Part shown: one piece after another, positions 55,216 through 63,978 of the stretch
Position numbering within the stretch: the stretch's first letter is position 1
Layout: each line of letters opens with the position of its first letter
From: Algoriphagus sp. PAP.12
GTDB lineage: Bacteria; Bacteroidota; Bacteroidia; Cytophagales; Cyclobacteriaceae
Direction of reading: 5' to 3'
NCBI RefSeq assembly: GCF_026652115.1
Contig: NZ_JAPPSQ010000003.1
Coordinates: forward strand, 288,551-352,550
DNA: 64,000 nucleotides
The notes under the pieces: model-generated
Database searches by the model: none
Seen by the model: the letters and a program-made list of their open reading frames with translations, nothing else
What the model was told of the DNA's origin: nothing
Program-made: the position numbers and the translations under genes

Positions 55216-56511
55216 ATGGAACCGCTTCGAAGTAGCAAAAATTCTTCCCAAAACCTTATTTTGGCAAAAAACTACCCCTTGAATCTAAAAAAACTCTTCC
55301 AAAATATTGGTCCTGGTCCCATTGTAGCAGCAGCTTTTATCGGTCCGGGAACAGTTATGGTTTGCACCTTGGCAGGCTTCAATTTCGGCTATTCTCTTAT
55401 TTGGGGAATGGGACTTTCTATCCTCGCCACCATTATTCTTCAAGAAATGAGCGGTCGAATCGGATTGGCAACAGGCAAAGATTTGAGCCAGTTGATACGA
55501 AACCAGAATACGGGATTGTTTTTCAAGATCATTCAGATTCTATTGGTGCTTTCTGCCATCGTTTTGGGAAATATTGCCTACGAATCTGGCAATATCACAG
55601 GAGCGAACCTGGGATTGGGGGTATTTATCGAACTACCAGTCTTCAATCTTGGGCCACTAACAATTGATTCTGGAAATTTATTACTGGGTTCATTGGCCTT
55701 CTTAATTCTTTGGATAGGAAATTCCAAAGTCCTGGAAAAAGTACTCGTTGGCTTGGTCATCTTTATGTCATTGGCATTTTTGCTTACCGCCATTTTAGTT
55801 CAACCTGATTGGGAAATGGTCTTCAAGGGATTTATCCCTAGTCTATCTTCAGAACAAATTCCAACCTTAGTTGCTTTGGTTGGTACCACCGTAGTGCCTT
55901 ACAATCTTTTTCTTTACGCTAGTTTGGCAAAGGAAAAATGGAAAAAACCCAGCTCTATTCCTGCGATGCGCAGAGATATTATCTTATCGGTACTTCTGGG
56001 AGGATTAGTTTCAATGGCAATCGTGATTGTCGGTTCGGTAAATGAAAGCATGAACATTTCCTCTGCAAAAGACGTCGCGGCAGGGCTTGAAGGAGTATTT
56101 GGAAAAGCAGGAACCTATATGATGGGATTTGGGCTTTTGGCAGCAGGGTTGACTTCATCGATTACCGCTCCATTGGCCGGAGCTTTGGTTATTTGCGGGA
56201 TTATGAATTGGAGTCAAGATCATCAATCCAAACCGATGAGATTGTCATTTCTAGTGATTGTTGGTTCAGGATTGATTTTTGCCTCTTTTGGAATCAAGCC
56301 AGTTCAATTGATTTCTTTGGCTCAATTAGCCAACGGAATTCTCCTACCTCTGATTAGTGCTTGGCTAATCTGGGTAGCCAATCAAAAATCCTGGATGGGG
56401 GAACATAAAAATCCACTTATCATAAATCTTATTTCAATAGGAATTTGGGTAATCACCTTAGGATTAGGACTTAAGAGTATTGGCAATGTATTGGATTTTC
56501 AGATTTTCTAG
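55216..56511 (+). CDS. Divergent Nramp-fold transporter
   Basis: An approximately 430-residue protein with eleven predicted helices of the SLC11/Nramp fold. The hallmark TM1 motif DPGN is replaced by GPGT (AAFIGPGTVMVC), and the TM6 MPH-type motif is VPYN (VGTTVVPYNLFLY). The Asp, Asn and Met that bind Mn2+/Fe2+ in true Nramps are therefore missing. It may carry another cation (related Mg2+ transporters exist) or another substrate. The start is uncertain: Met at 55210 or 55216, or a downstream TTG near 55280. It is divergent from the alpha/beta hydrolase. Confidence 0.75.
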   Translation: MEPLRSSKNSSQNLILAKNYPLNLKKLFQNIGPGPIVAAAFIGPGTVMVCTLAGFNFGYSLIWGMGLSILATIILQEMSGRIGLATGKDLSQLIRNQNTGLFFKIIQILLVLSAIVLGNIAYESGNITGANLGLGVFIELPVFNLGPLTIDSGNLLLGSLAFLILWIGNSKVLEKVLVGLVIFMSLAFLLTAILVQPDWEMVFKGFIPSLSSEQIPTLVALVGTTVVPYNLFLYASLAKEKWKKPSSIPAMRRDIILSVLLGGLVSMAIVIVGSVNESMNISSAKDVAAGLEGVFGKAGTYMMGFGLLAAGLTSSITAPLAGALVICGIMNWSQDHQSKPMRLSFLVIVGSGLIFASFGIKPVQLISLAQLANGILLPLISAWLIWVANQKSWMGEHKNPLIINLISIGIWVITLGLGLKSIGNVLDFQIF

Positions 56512-56564
56512 AAAATTCTGCAAATTCAATAAACCCTTCGCGCCTATCGGAGTCTAAGAAAACA

Positions 56565-57110
56565 ATGCATAGCAGTGATCAGGAAATCCTTCAGCTCATT
56601 CAAAGTCCTCTCGGAAAAGAGATAGGGTTTCGTAAACTGATTGAAAAATACCAAAGTCGTGTTTATCAAGTCATCCGAAGAATGGTATTGATCCATGAGG
56701 ATGCCGATGACCTGACCCAAAGCACATTTATCAAAGCTTTTCAACATATTGGTAAGTTTCAGGGAAATTCAAGCCTGTTTACCTGGCTGTATCGAATTGC
56801 CACCAACGAAACGCTGACATTTCTGGATAAAAAGAAAAAGAGGTATTTCTTCTCTATTGATGATCATCAGGAGAAAATGGAATCCTATTTGGATCAATCT
56901 GGAAGTATGGATGGAGATGAAATCCAAAAAAAGCTTCAAAAAGCCCTTTTGACATTGCCCGAAAAACAACGCTTGGTCTTTCATATGAAATATCAAGATG
57001 ATTTGACCTATGATGCAATTTCAGAAATCACAGGAACCAGCGTGGGCGCTTTAAAAGCCTCTTATCATCATGCAGTAAAAAAAATTGAAGATTTTCTAAA
57101 AGATGAATAA
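56565..57110 (+). CDS. ECF-type RNA polymerase sigma factor
   Basis: A 181-residue group 4 sigma factor: region 2 in the N-terminal half (EDADDLTQSTFIKAFQHI, FTWLYRIATNETL) and region 4 at the C-terminus (LPEKQRLVFHMKYQDDLTYDAISEITGTSVGALKASYHHAVKK in outline). It directs RNA polymerase to stress-type promoters. The two following genes, a small membrane protein and a Spy-like protein, look like its anti-sigma and periplasmic sensor. Target promoters are unknown. Confidence 0.92.
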   Translation: MHSSDQEILQLIQSPLGKEIGFRKLIEKYQSRVYQVIRRMVLIHEDADDLTQSTFIKAFQHIGKFQGNSSLFTWLYRIATNETLTFLDKKKKRYFFSIDDHQEKMESYLDQSGSMDGDEIQKKLQKALLTLPEKQRLVFHMKYQDDLTYDAISEITGTSVGALKASYHHAVKKIEDFLKDE

Positions 57111-57144
57111 ACCTATCTATCTCAACTTAGTCTAATTAATAGCT

Positions 57145-57507
57145 ATGTCACCCATACCAAAAATAAAGCCCTTTAAAGAACCAGAAGGTTATTTTGATTC
57201 CTTACCCGATCAAATTATGACCAAAGCTCAACCTAACCGTCAAATTGCCTGGGGAAGGTGGGCAGCAGCAGCAGTGATCATTATTTCAGTGGGGATCTAC
57301 CGATTCTATCCAAGCAATTCAGAAGATGAATTGTTAGTAATGGATGAACAGGTGAATCTCATGATTGATGCAAATTACTGGACAGCTGAGGATATTTTGG
57401 GAATGAGTGACAATCCAGATGAGCTATTGGATGGAATTATCGAAGAGGAACTTCCTATCGTTGATGAACTTTGGATCCAAGAAGACCCTTATCTAATAGA
57501 ACTATGA
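57145..57507 (+). CDS. Small membrane protein, probable anti-sigma partner
   Basis: A 120-residue protein with a soluble N-terminal segment (1-37), one membrane helix (WAAAAVIIISVGIYRFY), and an acidic C-terminal tail outside. This is the layout of small single-pass anti-sigma factors, though no ZAS zinc motif is present. It lies 34 bases after the sigma gene and overlaps the next by 4 bases. The role is inferred from position and topology, not from sequence similarity. Confidence 0.6.
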   Translation: MSPIPKIKPFKEPEGYFDSLPDQIMTKAQPNRQIAWGRWAAAAVIIISVGIYRFYPSNSEDELLVMDEQVNLMIDANYWTAEDILGMSDNPDELLDGIIEEELPIVDELWIQEDPYLIEL

Positions 57508-57950
57508 AAAAATCTATCTATTTCTTATTGATTCTAATTTTCTTTAGCCAAATAGCTTTTGCTCAAAGAGAGGGTTCATTTGATAAAGAAAAACTAAAAG
57601 ATGCCAGAATCGCCTTTATCACAGACCGATTGGATCTGAGCAGTCAACAGGCCGAAAGATTTTGGCCTATATTCAACAAATACTCAGAAGGTAGAGAAGC
57701 CAATTTGAGAAAAATGGCAAGTCTCAATCCAAGAAAAGAAGAAGGAGAAATTACTGATAATCAAGCCAAAACAATGATTTCAGAACGGTTCAAACTCCAA
57801 AAACAGATGATATCTGACGAGGAAAAATTCGTTCAGGAAGTGTCTTCTGTAATCTCTTATTCCCAAATACTTCAACTCAATGGGATTGCAAGAGATTTCA
57901 CGCGAATGATCTACCAACGGCATAGAAGGCGTGATAACCAAAAACCTTAA
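57504..57950 (+). CDS. Spy/CpxP-like exported protein
   Basis: A 148-residue exported helical protein: signal peptide (SIYFLLILIFFSQIAFAQ) and three or four amphipathic helices rich in Arg, Lys and Glu. RLDLSSQQAERFWPIFNKY resembles Spy/CpxP and the flavobacterial sensor of ECF-type sigma proteins. A likely periplasmic sensor or chaperone feeding the ECF sigma. The start overlaps the preceding stop (ATGA), which fixes it over the upstream frame at 57471. Confidence 0.72.
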   Translation: MKKSIYFLLILIFFSQIAFAQREGSFDKEKLKDARIAFITDRLDLSSQQAERFWPIFNKYSEGREANLRKMASLNPRKEEGEITDNQAKTMISERFKLQKQMISDEEKFVQEVSSVISYSQILQLNGIARDFTRMIYQRHRRRDNQKP

Positions 57951-57955
57951 AAAGA

Positions 57956-58066
57956 AGAGGTTGTCTCATAAGTCAATTGAAGGGCCTGAGATTTGGCTGT
58001 ATGAAAATTGACTCAGATACCTACCAGAATAAATCAGAGGCTGTCCCACCTTTTGAGACAGCCTCT
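57956..58066. mobile_element. 111-bp MITE-like inverted-repeat element
   Basis: The left end AGAGGTTGTCTCATAAG (57956-57972) matches the right end, read in reverse (AGAGGCTGTCTCAAAAG, 58066-58050), at 15 of 17 positions. An inner pair, GTCAATT (57972-57978) with AATTGAC (58006-58012), strengthens the palindrome. AGAGGCTGTCTCAAAA-like ends occur on insertion sequences, so this looks like a MITE or IS remnant with no transposase. Its right end also forms a hairpin (AGAGGCTGTC/GACAGCCTCT) plus Ts that may terminate the ECF operon. No target-site duplication is obvious. Confidence 0.5.
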
Positions 58067-58084
58067 TTTTATTAGAAGAACCAA

Positions 58085-58510
58085 TTAATCTTTCTTCAGC
58101 AAATCTCTGATTTCTTCTAAAAGAACTTCTGATTTTGGTGGTGGAGGTGGCGGAGCAGCAGCTTCTTTCTTCTCCTCCTTGCGATTCATCTTGTTGATTC
58201 CTTTGATAGCAAGGAAAATCACAAATGCGATAATCGTAAAATCAACTACATTTTGGATAAACATCCCATAGTTAATCGTAACTGCATTTGTAACAACCTC
58301 TCCGGCAGCATCCAATTCAGCTTCTTTTAGCACATAGGCCAATTTTTTAAAATCCATACCGCCCAAGGCTAAGCCGATTGGAGGCATGATGACATCATTT
58401 ACCAAGGATGCTACGATCTTGCCAAAAGCCCCACCGATGATGACGCCGACCGCCATATCAACGACATTGCCTTTGACAGCAAACTCCTTGAATTCTTTAA
58501 TCATTCCCAT
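58085..58510 (-). CDS. mscL: Large-conductance mechanosensitive channel
   Basis: A 141-residue channel that opens under hypo-osmotic tension. TM1 has [31 protein letters not shown]2 is [19 protein letters not shown], and the C-terminal helix ([13 protein letters not shown]) is preceded by Ala/Pro-rich linker [11 protein letters not shown] normal length. Probably monocistronic, converging on the ECF unit across the inverted-repeat element. Confidence 0.96.
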   Translation of the reverse strand: MGMIKEFKEFAVKGNVVDMAVGVIIGGAFGKIVASLVNDVIMPPIGLALGGMDFKKLAYVLKEAELDAAGEVVTNAVTINYGMFIQNVVDFTIIAFVIFLAIKGINKMNRKEEKKEAAAPPPPPPKSEVLLEEIRDLLKKD

Positions 58511-58680
58511 AATTAAAAGGTTAATGGTTGAAAATTCTTAGTGAATATTTAGATAATTATCTGTTTTAACAATAGTCTTATTCCAAATACTTCATTTTTA
58601 ATACAAGAAATTTGCATTTCGACCCATTGCATACGTTTCCAATGGCTTTTTAGTAACATTGCACCCTAATTCTGAATTTC

Positions 58681-60732
58681 ATGAAAGCCCCGATAGCAGC
58701 AAAAAAAGATCATATCATTGAAACTCACGGACATTCCCGACAAGATCCATACTATTGGATGAATGATCGTGAAAATCCAGAAGTCATCAACTACCTAAAT
58801 GAGGAAAACACCTATACAAAGGAAGTCATGAAAAAAACAGAGACTTTCCAAGAGGATCTTTTCCAAGAAATGAAAGGAAGAATCAAGGAAGATGATCAGT
58901 CAGTTCCTTATTTCAAATCAGGCTATTTCTGGTATTCCAGATATGAAAAAGGAAGCGAATACCCGATTTATTGCCGTAAAAAAGAAAGTCTGAATAATCC
59001 TGAAGAAATAATTTTGGATGTAAATGAATTGGCTGAGGGGAAATCCTTTTTTCAAGTAGGGGGAATTGCAGTCAGTAGTGACCAAAACATTCTAGCTTTC
59101 GCTTTTGACGAAGTCGGAAGAAGAATCTACTCCATCAAATTCAAAAACCTAGAAACAGGGGAGATCCTGGATTTTGAGATTCCAAAAACCACTGGAAACA
59201 TGACTTGGGCAACAGATTCCTATGTTATTTTTTATTCCAAACAAGACGCCGAAACCCTCAGGTCCAACCAGATTTATCGCTATCAATTAGGTGATTCTTT
59301 GGATCAAACGACTTTGGTTTTTGAAGAAAAAGATGAAGAATTTACTTGCCATGTGCATAAATCCAAGTCTCAGGAAATAATCTTCATTCATTCTGAAAGC
59401 ACTATTTCCTCAGAAATGAGGTTTATCGATGCCAAAATCCCATTTTCTGAATTCAAGGTTCTTCAGGAACGAGTTCCATATCTAGAATATGCAGCCGATC
59501 ATTATCAGGATCATTTCTGGATCAGAACCAATAATGATGCTCAGAACTTCAAAGTTGTGAAGGCCCCCGTCGCTGCACCACAGCTTGAAAATTGGGAGGA
59601 CTTTATTCCGCATAGAGAAAATGTTCTCTTTGAGGATTTTGACATATTTCAAGACTTTTTCGTCTCTCAGGAAAGAAGCAATGGGTTAACTCAAATCAGA
59701 ATCCAACCTTGGGATGGTAGCCAAGCACATGAACTGGAGTTTGATGAAGAGACCTATACGGCCTGGATTGGAAACAATCCTGAATTTGATTCAGTAATTC
59801 TTCGATTTGGATATAATTCTTTGGTTTCGCCTTCCTCTACCTATGATTATCATATGGTTACCAAAGAGAAGACTTTGCTCAAGCAACAAGAAGTTTTAGG
59901 AGGATACAATCAAGATGAATACCAGTCAGCTAGAGTCTGGGCCAAAGCTTCCGATGGAGTCATGGTTCCTATTTCTTTGGTTTATAAAAAGGATCTATTT
60001 GAGCCAAATGGAGAAAATCCCCTGTTACTTTATGCTTACGGTTCTTATGGATACAGCATGGATGCTTACTTCTCCAGCACAAGATTGAGTTTATTGGACA
60101 GAGGATTTGTATATGCCATAGCCCATATCCGCGGCGGTGAAGATCTTGGCAGACATTGGTATGAGGATGGAAAGCTTTTGAAGAAAAAGAACACATTTAC
60201 GGATTTTATAGCTTGTGCCGAGCATTTAGTAGAGGAAAAATACACCAGTCCAGAGCACATTTATGCGATGGGCGGAAGTGCTGGAGGGCTTTTGATGGGA
60301 GCTGTGATGAACATGAGACCTGATCTTTTCAAGGGGATGATTGCAGCCGTTCCTTTTGTAGATGTGGTGACGACCATGCTGGATGAGAGTATTCCATTGA
60401 CTACAGGTGAATTCAAAGAATGGGGAAATCCAAAAGATCAGGAATACTATGATTACATGCTTTCCTACTCCCCATATGACAATGTGGAAGCAAAGAATTA
60501 CCCCAATTTGTTGGTCACTTCAGGGCTTCATGATTCACAGGTTCAGTACTGGGAACCAACCAAATGGGTTGCTAAACTTCGTGATTCAAAAACAGATACT
60601 AATCTCCTTCTTTTGCATACAAATATGGAGGCCGGACATGGTGGTGCTTCTGGCAGATTCAATGCTCTGAAGGAACTCGCTTTGGAATATACTTTCCTAT
60701 TCAAATTAGAAAATTTAATCCCAGAAGAATAA
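58681..60732 (+). CDS. ptrB: Oligopeptidase B (S9 prolyl oligopeptidase family)
   Basis: A 683-residue serine peptidase cleaving after basic residues in short peptides. An N-terminal beta-propeller is followed by an alpha/beta hydrolase domain: nucleophile in GGSAGG, Asp in GLHDSQVQYWEP, His in AGHGGASGR. YSYDNVEA-type and RGGEDLGRHWYEDG segments are typical of S9A/oligopeptidase B. No signal peptide, so it is cytoplasmic. Upstream, TAACATTG (58654) is one base off the -7 box. Confidence 0.92.
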   Translation: MKAPIAAKKDHIIETHGHSRQDPYYWMNDRENPEVINYLNEENTYTKEVMKKTETFQEDLFQEMKGRIKEDDQSVPYFKSGYFWYSRYEKGSEYPIYCRKKESLNNPEEIILDVNELAEGKSFFQVGGIAVSSDQNILAFAFDEVGRRIYSIKFKNLETGEILDFEIPKTTGNMTWATDSYVIFYSKQDAETLRSNQIYRYQLGDSLDQTTLVFEEKDEEFTCHVHKSKSQEIIFIHSESTISSEMRFIDAKIPFSEFKVLQERVPYLEYAADHYQDHFWIRTNNDAQNFKVVKAPVAAPQLENWEDFIPHRENVLFEDFDIFQDFFVSQERSNGLTQIRIQPWDGSQAHELEFDEETYTAWIGNNPEFDSVILRFGYNSLVSPSSTYDYHMVTKEKTLLKQQEVLGGYNQDEYQSARVWAKASDGVMVPISLVYKKDLFEPNGENPLLLYAYGSYGYSMDAYFSSTRLSLLDRGFVYAIAHIRGGEDLGRHWYEDGKLLKKKNTFTDFIACAEHLVEEKYTSPEHIYAMGGSAGGLLMGAVMNMRPDLFKGMIAAVPFVDVVTTMLDESIPLTTGEFKEWGNPKDQEYYDYMLSYSPYDNVEAKNYPNLLVTSGLHDSQVQYWEPTKWVAKLRDSKTDTNLLLLHTNMEAGHGGASGRFNALKELALEYTFLFKLENLIPEE

Positions 60733-60813
60733 AAGGAATATTGGCTTCATTTTATTCATGGAAAAATAAACTACAAATCAAGGCGTAAAAAGAGCGAAAA
60801 ATGGAATTTTTTC

Positions 60814-60821
60814 TAACTTTG
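60814..60821 (+). promoter_or_regulatory. -7 element (TAACTTTG) of mgsA-pfkA
   Basis: A perfect TAnnTTTG match, 26 bases before the mgsA ATG; I see no good -33 element 19-21 bases upstream. Confidence 0.45.
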
Positions 60822-60846
60822 GCGCCAACCTATTAATTCGCTATTC

Positions 60847-61221
60847 ATGAAAATTGCGCTAATCGCCCATGATGGTAAAAAAGCCGACATGGTACATTTT
60901 TTAAGTGGCTTCAAGGACCGTCTTCACCAAAAAGATGTGGAACTGGTAGCTACAGGAACGACAGGTTCTCACATTGAGAGAGCTGGGTTCGATGTACAGA
61001 AGCTTCTTTCCGGCCCAATAGGTGGCGATGCGCAGATAGCTGCAATGGCTGCACAAAAGGAGTTGGACATGGTCATCTTTTTTAGAGATCCACTGGACAA
61101 GCACCCACATGAACCTGATGTGCAAATGTTGATGAGAATTTGTGATGTTCACAATATCCCATTGGCGACCAATCCAGCCTCTGCAGATTTAATGTTTAAG
61201 GCTTTAACTCAAACCCTATAA
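60847..61221 (+). CDS. mgsA: Methylglyoxal synthase
   Basis: Converts dihydroxyacetone phosphate to methylglyoxal and phosphate, opening a glycolytic bypass. At 124 residues it is short but complete: [14 protein letters not shown] at the N-terminus, phosphate-binding [20 protein letters not shown], and the catalytic Asp in [15 protein letters not shown]. It overlaps pfkA by one base (TAATG), so translation is tightly coupled. Confidence 0.93.
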   Translation: MKIALIAHDGKKADMVHFLSGFKDRLHQKDVELVATGTTGSHIERAGFDVQKLLSGPIGGDAQIAAMAAQKELDMVIFFRDPLDKHPHEPDVQMLMRICDVHNIPLATNPASADLMFKALTQTL

Positions 61222-62207
61222 TGGAACCTAAAACCATCAAAAAAATCGGTGTATTGACTTCAGGAGGAGATTCTCCTGGAATGAATGCTGCCATTCGAGC
61301 AGCTGTCCGAGCTGGATTTTATTATAATCTCGAGATGTACGGTATCTACCGTGGATATGAAGGGATGATCCAGAATGATATTAAAAAACTCGATTCCAAA
61401 AACATCACCCATGTTTTGGAACGAGGCGGTACCTTTTTGAAATCAGCAAGAAGTGCGGAATTCCGCACTCCTGAGGGACGTCAAAAGGCATATGACAATT
61501 TGAAAAGCCATGGAATCGATGCATTGGTTGTGATCGGTGGAGATGGTTCATTGACTGGAGCGCATTTGTTCTACAAAGAATTTGGTGTACCGGCAATCGG
61601 TCTTCCTGGAACCATCGATAATGACCTTTCAGGAACTGATTCAACCATTGGATTTGATACTGCATGCAATACTGCCATCGAGGCAATTGATAAAATCAGA
61701 GATACAGCAACCTCCCATGACAGACTATTCTTCGTAGAAGTAATGGGTCGTGACGCTGGTTTTATCGCTATCAATGCGGGGATTGGATCTGCTGCTGCTG
61801 CTATTTTGATTCCTGAAAAGAAGATGCCAATCGAAGAATTGGTTGACAAATTGAAGGTTCGTAGCAAGGCCAAAAAATCTTCCAACATTGTAATTGTCGC
61901 AGAAGGCGGGAAAAGTGGTGGTGCTGCGGAAATCGCAGAGAAAGTGAAGAAATTCCTTCCAACCTATGACATTAAAGTAACCATCTTGGGTCACTTGCAG
62001 CGGGGTGGGGCTCCTAGTTCTTACGATCGATTGCTTTCTTCCAAATTGGGAGTAGCTGCTATCGAAGGACTGATTCAGGGCAAATACGATGTAATGGCAG
62101 GTTTAATTAACCACAAAGTAGTATACACGCCAATCAAACGTGCCATTGTGGATGACAAAACCTTAGATGAAGATGATTTCAGAGTTGCAAAAATTTTATC
62201 AACTTAA
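61221..62207 (+). CDS. pfkA: ATP-dependent 6-phosphofructokinase
   Basis: Commits fructose-6-phosphate to glycolysis. The 328-residue protein has the ATP-type motif GGDGSLTGAH (a GGDDS there would mark PPi use), LTSGGDSPGMNAAIRA, LPGTIDND with the catalytic Asp, and VEVMGRDAGFIA, and GGAPSSYDRLL. It starts at the last base of the mgsA stop. Pairing the two puts the hexose-phosphate entry and a triose-phosphate overflow under one promoter. Confidence 0.96.
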   Translation: MEPKTIKKIGVLTSGGDSPGMNAAIRAAVRAGFYYNLEMYGIYRGYEGMIQNDIKKLDSKNITHVLERGGTFLKSARSAEFRTPEGRQKAYDNLKSHGIDALVVIGGDGSLTGAHLFYKEFGVPAIGLPGTIDNDLSGTDSTIGFDTACNTAIEAIDKIRDTATSHDRLFFVEVMGRDAGFIAINAGIGSAAAAILIPEKKMPIEELVDKLKVRSKAKKSSNIVIVAEGGKSGGAAEIAEKVKKFLPTYDIKVTILGHLQRGGAPSSYDRLLSSKLGVAAIEGLIQGKYDVMAGLINHKVVYTPIKRAIVDDKTLDEDDFRVAKILST

Positions 62208-62216
62208 ATAAATCTT

Positions 62217-62252
62217 AAAAACGGGCTGGGAATTAAATTCCAGCCCGTTTTT
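62217..62252 (+). terminator. Terminator of mgsA-pfkA
   Basis: AAAAACGGGCTGG pairs with CCAGCCCGTTTTT with a 10-base loop, 9 bases after the pfkA stop. Confidence 0.9.
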
Positions 62253-62292
62253 GTTTAATATTACTTAAGATTCCCGCAACCCAATTTGGCAG

Positions 62293-62802
62293 ATGAAATC
62301 AACCTTCCTTTTTTTACTTCTATTTCCAATCTCCATTTTCACTTTTGCCCAGTCAAAAGATTTTTTACTTCTAAAAAGAGGAACCAACGTTCGATCTCAA
62401 ATTCGGTTTTACCCAGGAGAACAAATCACATACAAAAGCACCAAACTCGGGTATTATGTAACTGATGTGATCAAGGAATTCAGTGATGATTACGTTTATT
62501 TGAGTGAGAACATCCTCTCTTTGAATGACATAGAAGCTATTGCAATTCGGAAAAAAGACAGAAGAAACGGTACTTTAACTGCATTCAACAGCCTTATTTT
62601 GGGAGCTGGCGTGATTCTTTTGACGGTGGACGGATTAAATTCAGTATACCATGAAGGAGAATTTTCCATAGATAAAGGTGTAGGAATAACAGGTGGTATT
62701 TTGGTCGGCACCGGCATCGCCATGCTTCCCTTACGATATAAAACTTTCAAAAATCAAGGGAGAAACAAATTGCAGATCATCCGCATGAGGTTGCCTGACT
62801 GA
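62293..62802 (+). CDS. Hypothetical exported protein, 169 residues
   Basis: I do not recognise the family. A signal peptide (FLFLLLFPISIFTFAQ) precedes a beta-rich segment (about 20-95) and two hydrophobic helices (LILGAGVILLTVDGLN and VGITGGILVGTGIAMLPL), with a basic C-terminus. It may be an inner-membrane protein with a small periplasmic domain. It lies alone between pfkA's terminator and prfB, on the same strand. Confidence 0.65.
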   Translation: MKSTFLFLLLFPISIFTFAQSKDFLLLKRGTNVRSQIRFYPGEQITYKSTKLGYYVTDVIKEFSDDYVYLSENILSLNDIEAIAIRKKDRRNGTLTAFNSLILGAGVILLTVDGLNSVYHEGEFSIDKGVGITGGILVGTGIAMLPLRYKTFKNQGRNKLQIIRMRLPD

Positions 62803-62873
62803 TTCGGCAAATACTTAGCAAATCCAGATTTTTTTTCGGACTTTTGCAGCTTAATTTTCACAAACATAAAATC

Positions 62874-63978
62874 ATGACTTCGGACCAACTGAAAGACTTG
62901 AAAGCTCGCACCTCGGCTTTAAGGAGGTATCTTTGACTACGATCGGAAGAAAGCAGAAATCGAAGATCTAGAGGCTGTTTCAGCCCAGCCTGAATTCTGG
63001 AATGATCCAGAAGAGGCAGAAAAAACAATGAAACAAATCCAGGTTCGTAAAGGATGGACCAGCTCATTTGAGGATTTGGATCAAATTATCCAAGACTTGG
63101 AAGTTTTGTATGAATTCTATTCGATGGATGAAGTCGGAGAAGATGAAATCAAAACTGAATACCAAAAGGCCAAAACTGCTGTTGAAGAGCTTGAATTGAA
63201 GAAAATGCTTTCTTCAGAAGAAGATCAACTCAATGCTGTTTTGGAAATCAACCCAGGTGCCGGCGGTACTGAAAGTAATGACTGGGCATCTATCTTGATG
63301 AGGATGTACATCATGTGGGGAGAGAAAAACGGTTACAAAGTAAAGGAAGTAGACGTTCAACCAGGTGAAGTCGCAGGGATCAAATCAGCAACTTTGGAAT
63401 TTGAAGGTCCCCTAGCCTATGGATTCTTGAAATCCGAAACTGGAGTTCACCGTTTGGTAAGGATTTCTCCTTTTGACTCTGGAGGAAGACGTCATACCTC
63501 ATTTGCATCTGTTTATGCGTATCCTGAGGTGGATGATACGATTGAAATCGAGATCAATCCTGCCGATGTGGAGTTGCAAACTTCCAGATCAGGTGGTGCC
63601 GGTGGACAGAACGTAAACAAAGTGGAAACCAAAGTTCAATTGACTCACAAGCCAACAGGAATCGTGGTTGTTTGTCAAATTGAACGTTCCCAGCTTGCCA
63701 ACAGAGAGAAAGCAATGCAGATGTTGAAATCTCGATTGTACCAGATGGAATTGGAAAAAAGAAATGCTGAATTGGCAAAAATCGAATCTTCCAAATTACG
63801 TGTGGATTTCGGATCTCAAATCAGAAACTACGTTCTTCACCCTTACAAACTTGTGAAGGATAACCGAACAAGTTTTGAGACATCCGACACACAGCATGTG
63901 CTGGATGGAGGCTTGAACGAATTTATGAAAGCCTTCTTGCTGGCCCAGAGTGAGGAAGAAGCAAACAAAGATCAATAA
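62874..63978 (+). CDS. prfB: Peptide chain release factor 2 with +1 programmed frameshift
   Basis: RF2 terminates at UGA and UAA. Frame one opens at ATG 62874 and meets TGA after 20 codons at 62934-62936, in the context TTA AGG AGG TAT CTT TGA C. Sliding one base forward onto GAC (62935) joins the long frame that ends at 63978, giving 367 residues, the normal RF2 size. The stop-recognition SPF is in RISPFDSGG and the catalytic GGQ in [11 protein letters not shown]. Low RF2 lengthens the pause at UGA and favours the shift, so the gene regulates itself. The sequence is not a broken gene. Confidence 0.96.

Noticed and set aside
62874..62936. prfB as a pseudogene broken by an early stop
   Set aside because: The stop sits exactly in the canonical programmed +1 frameshift context and the rejoined product has the normal RF2 length and motifs.
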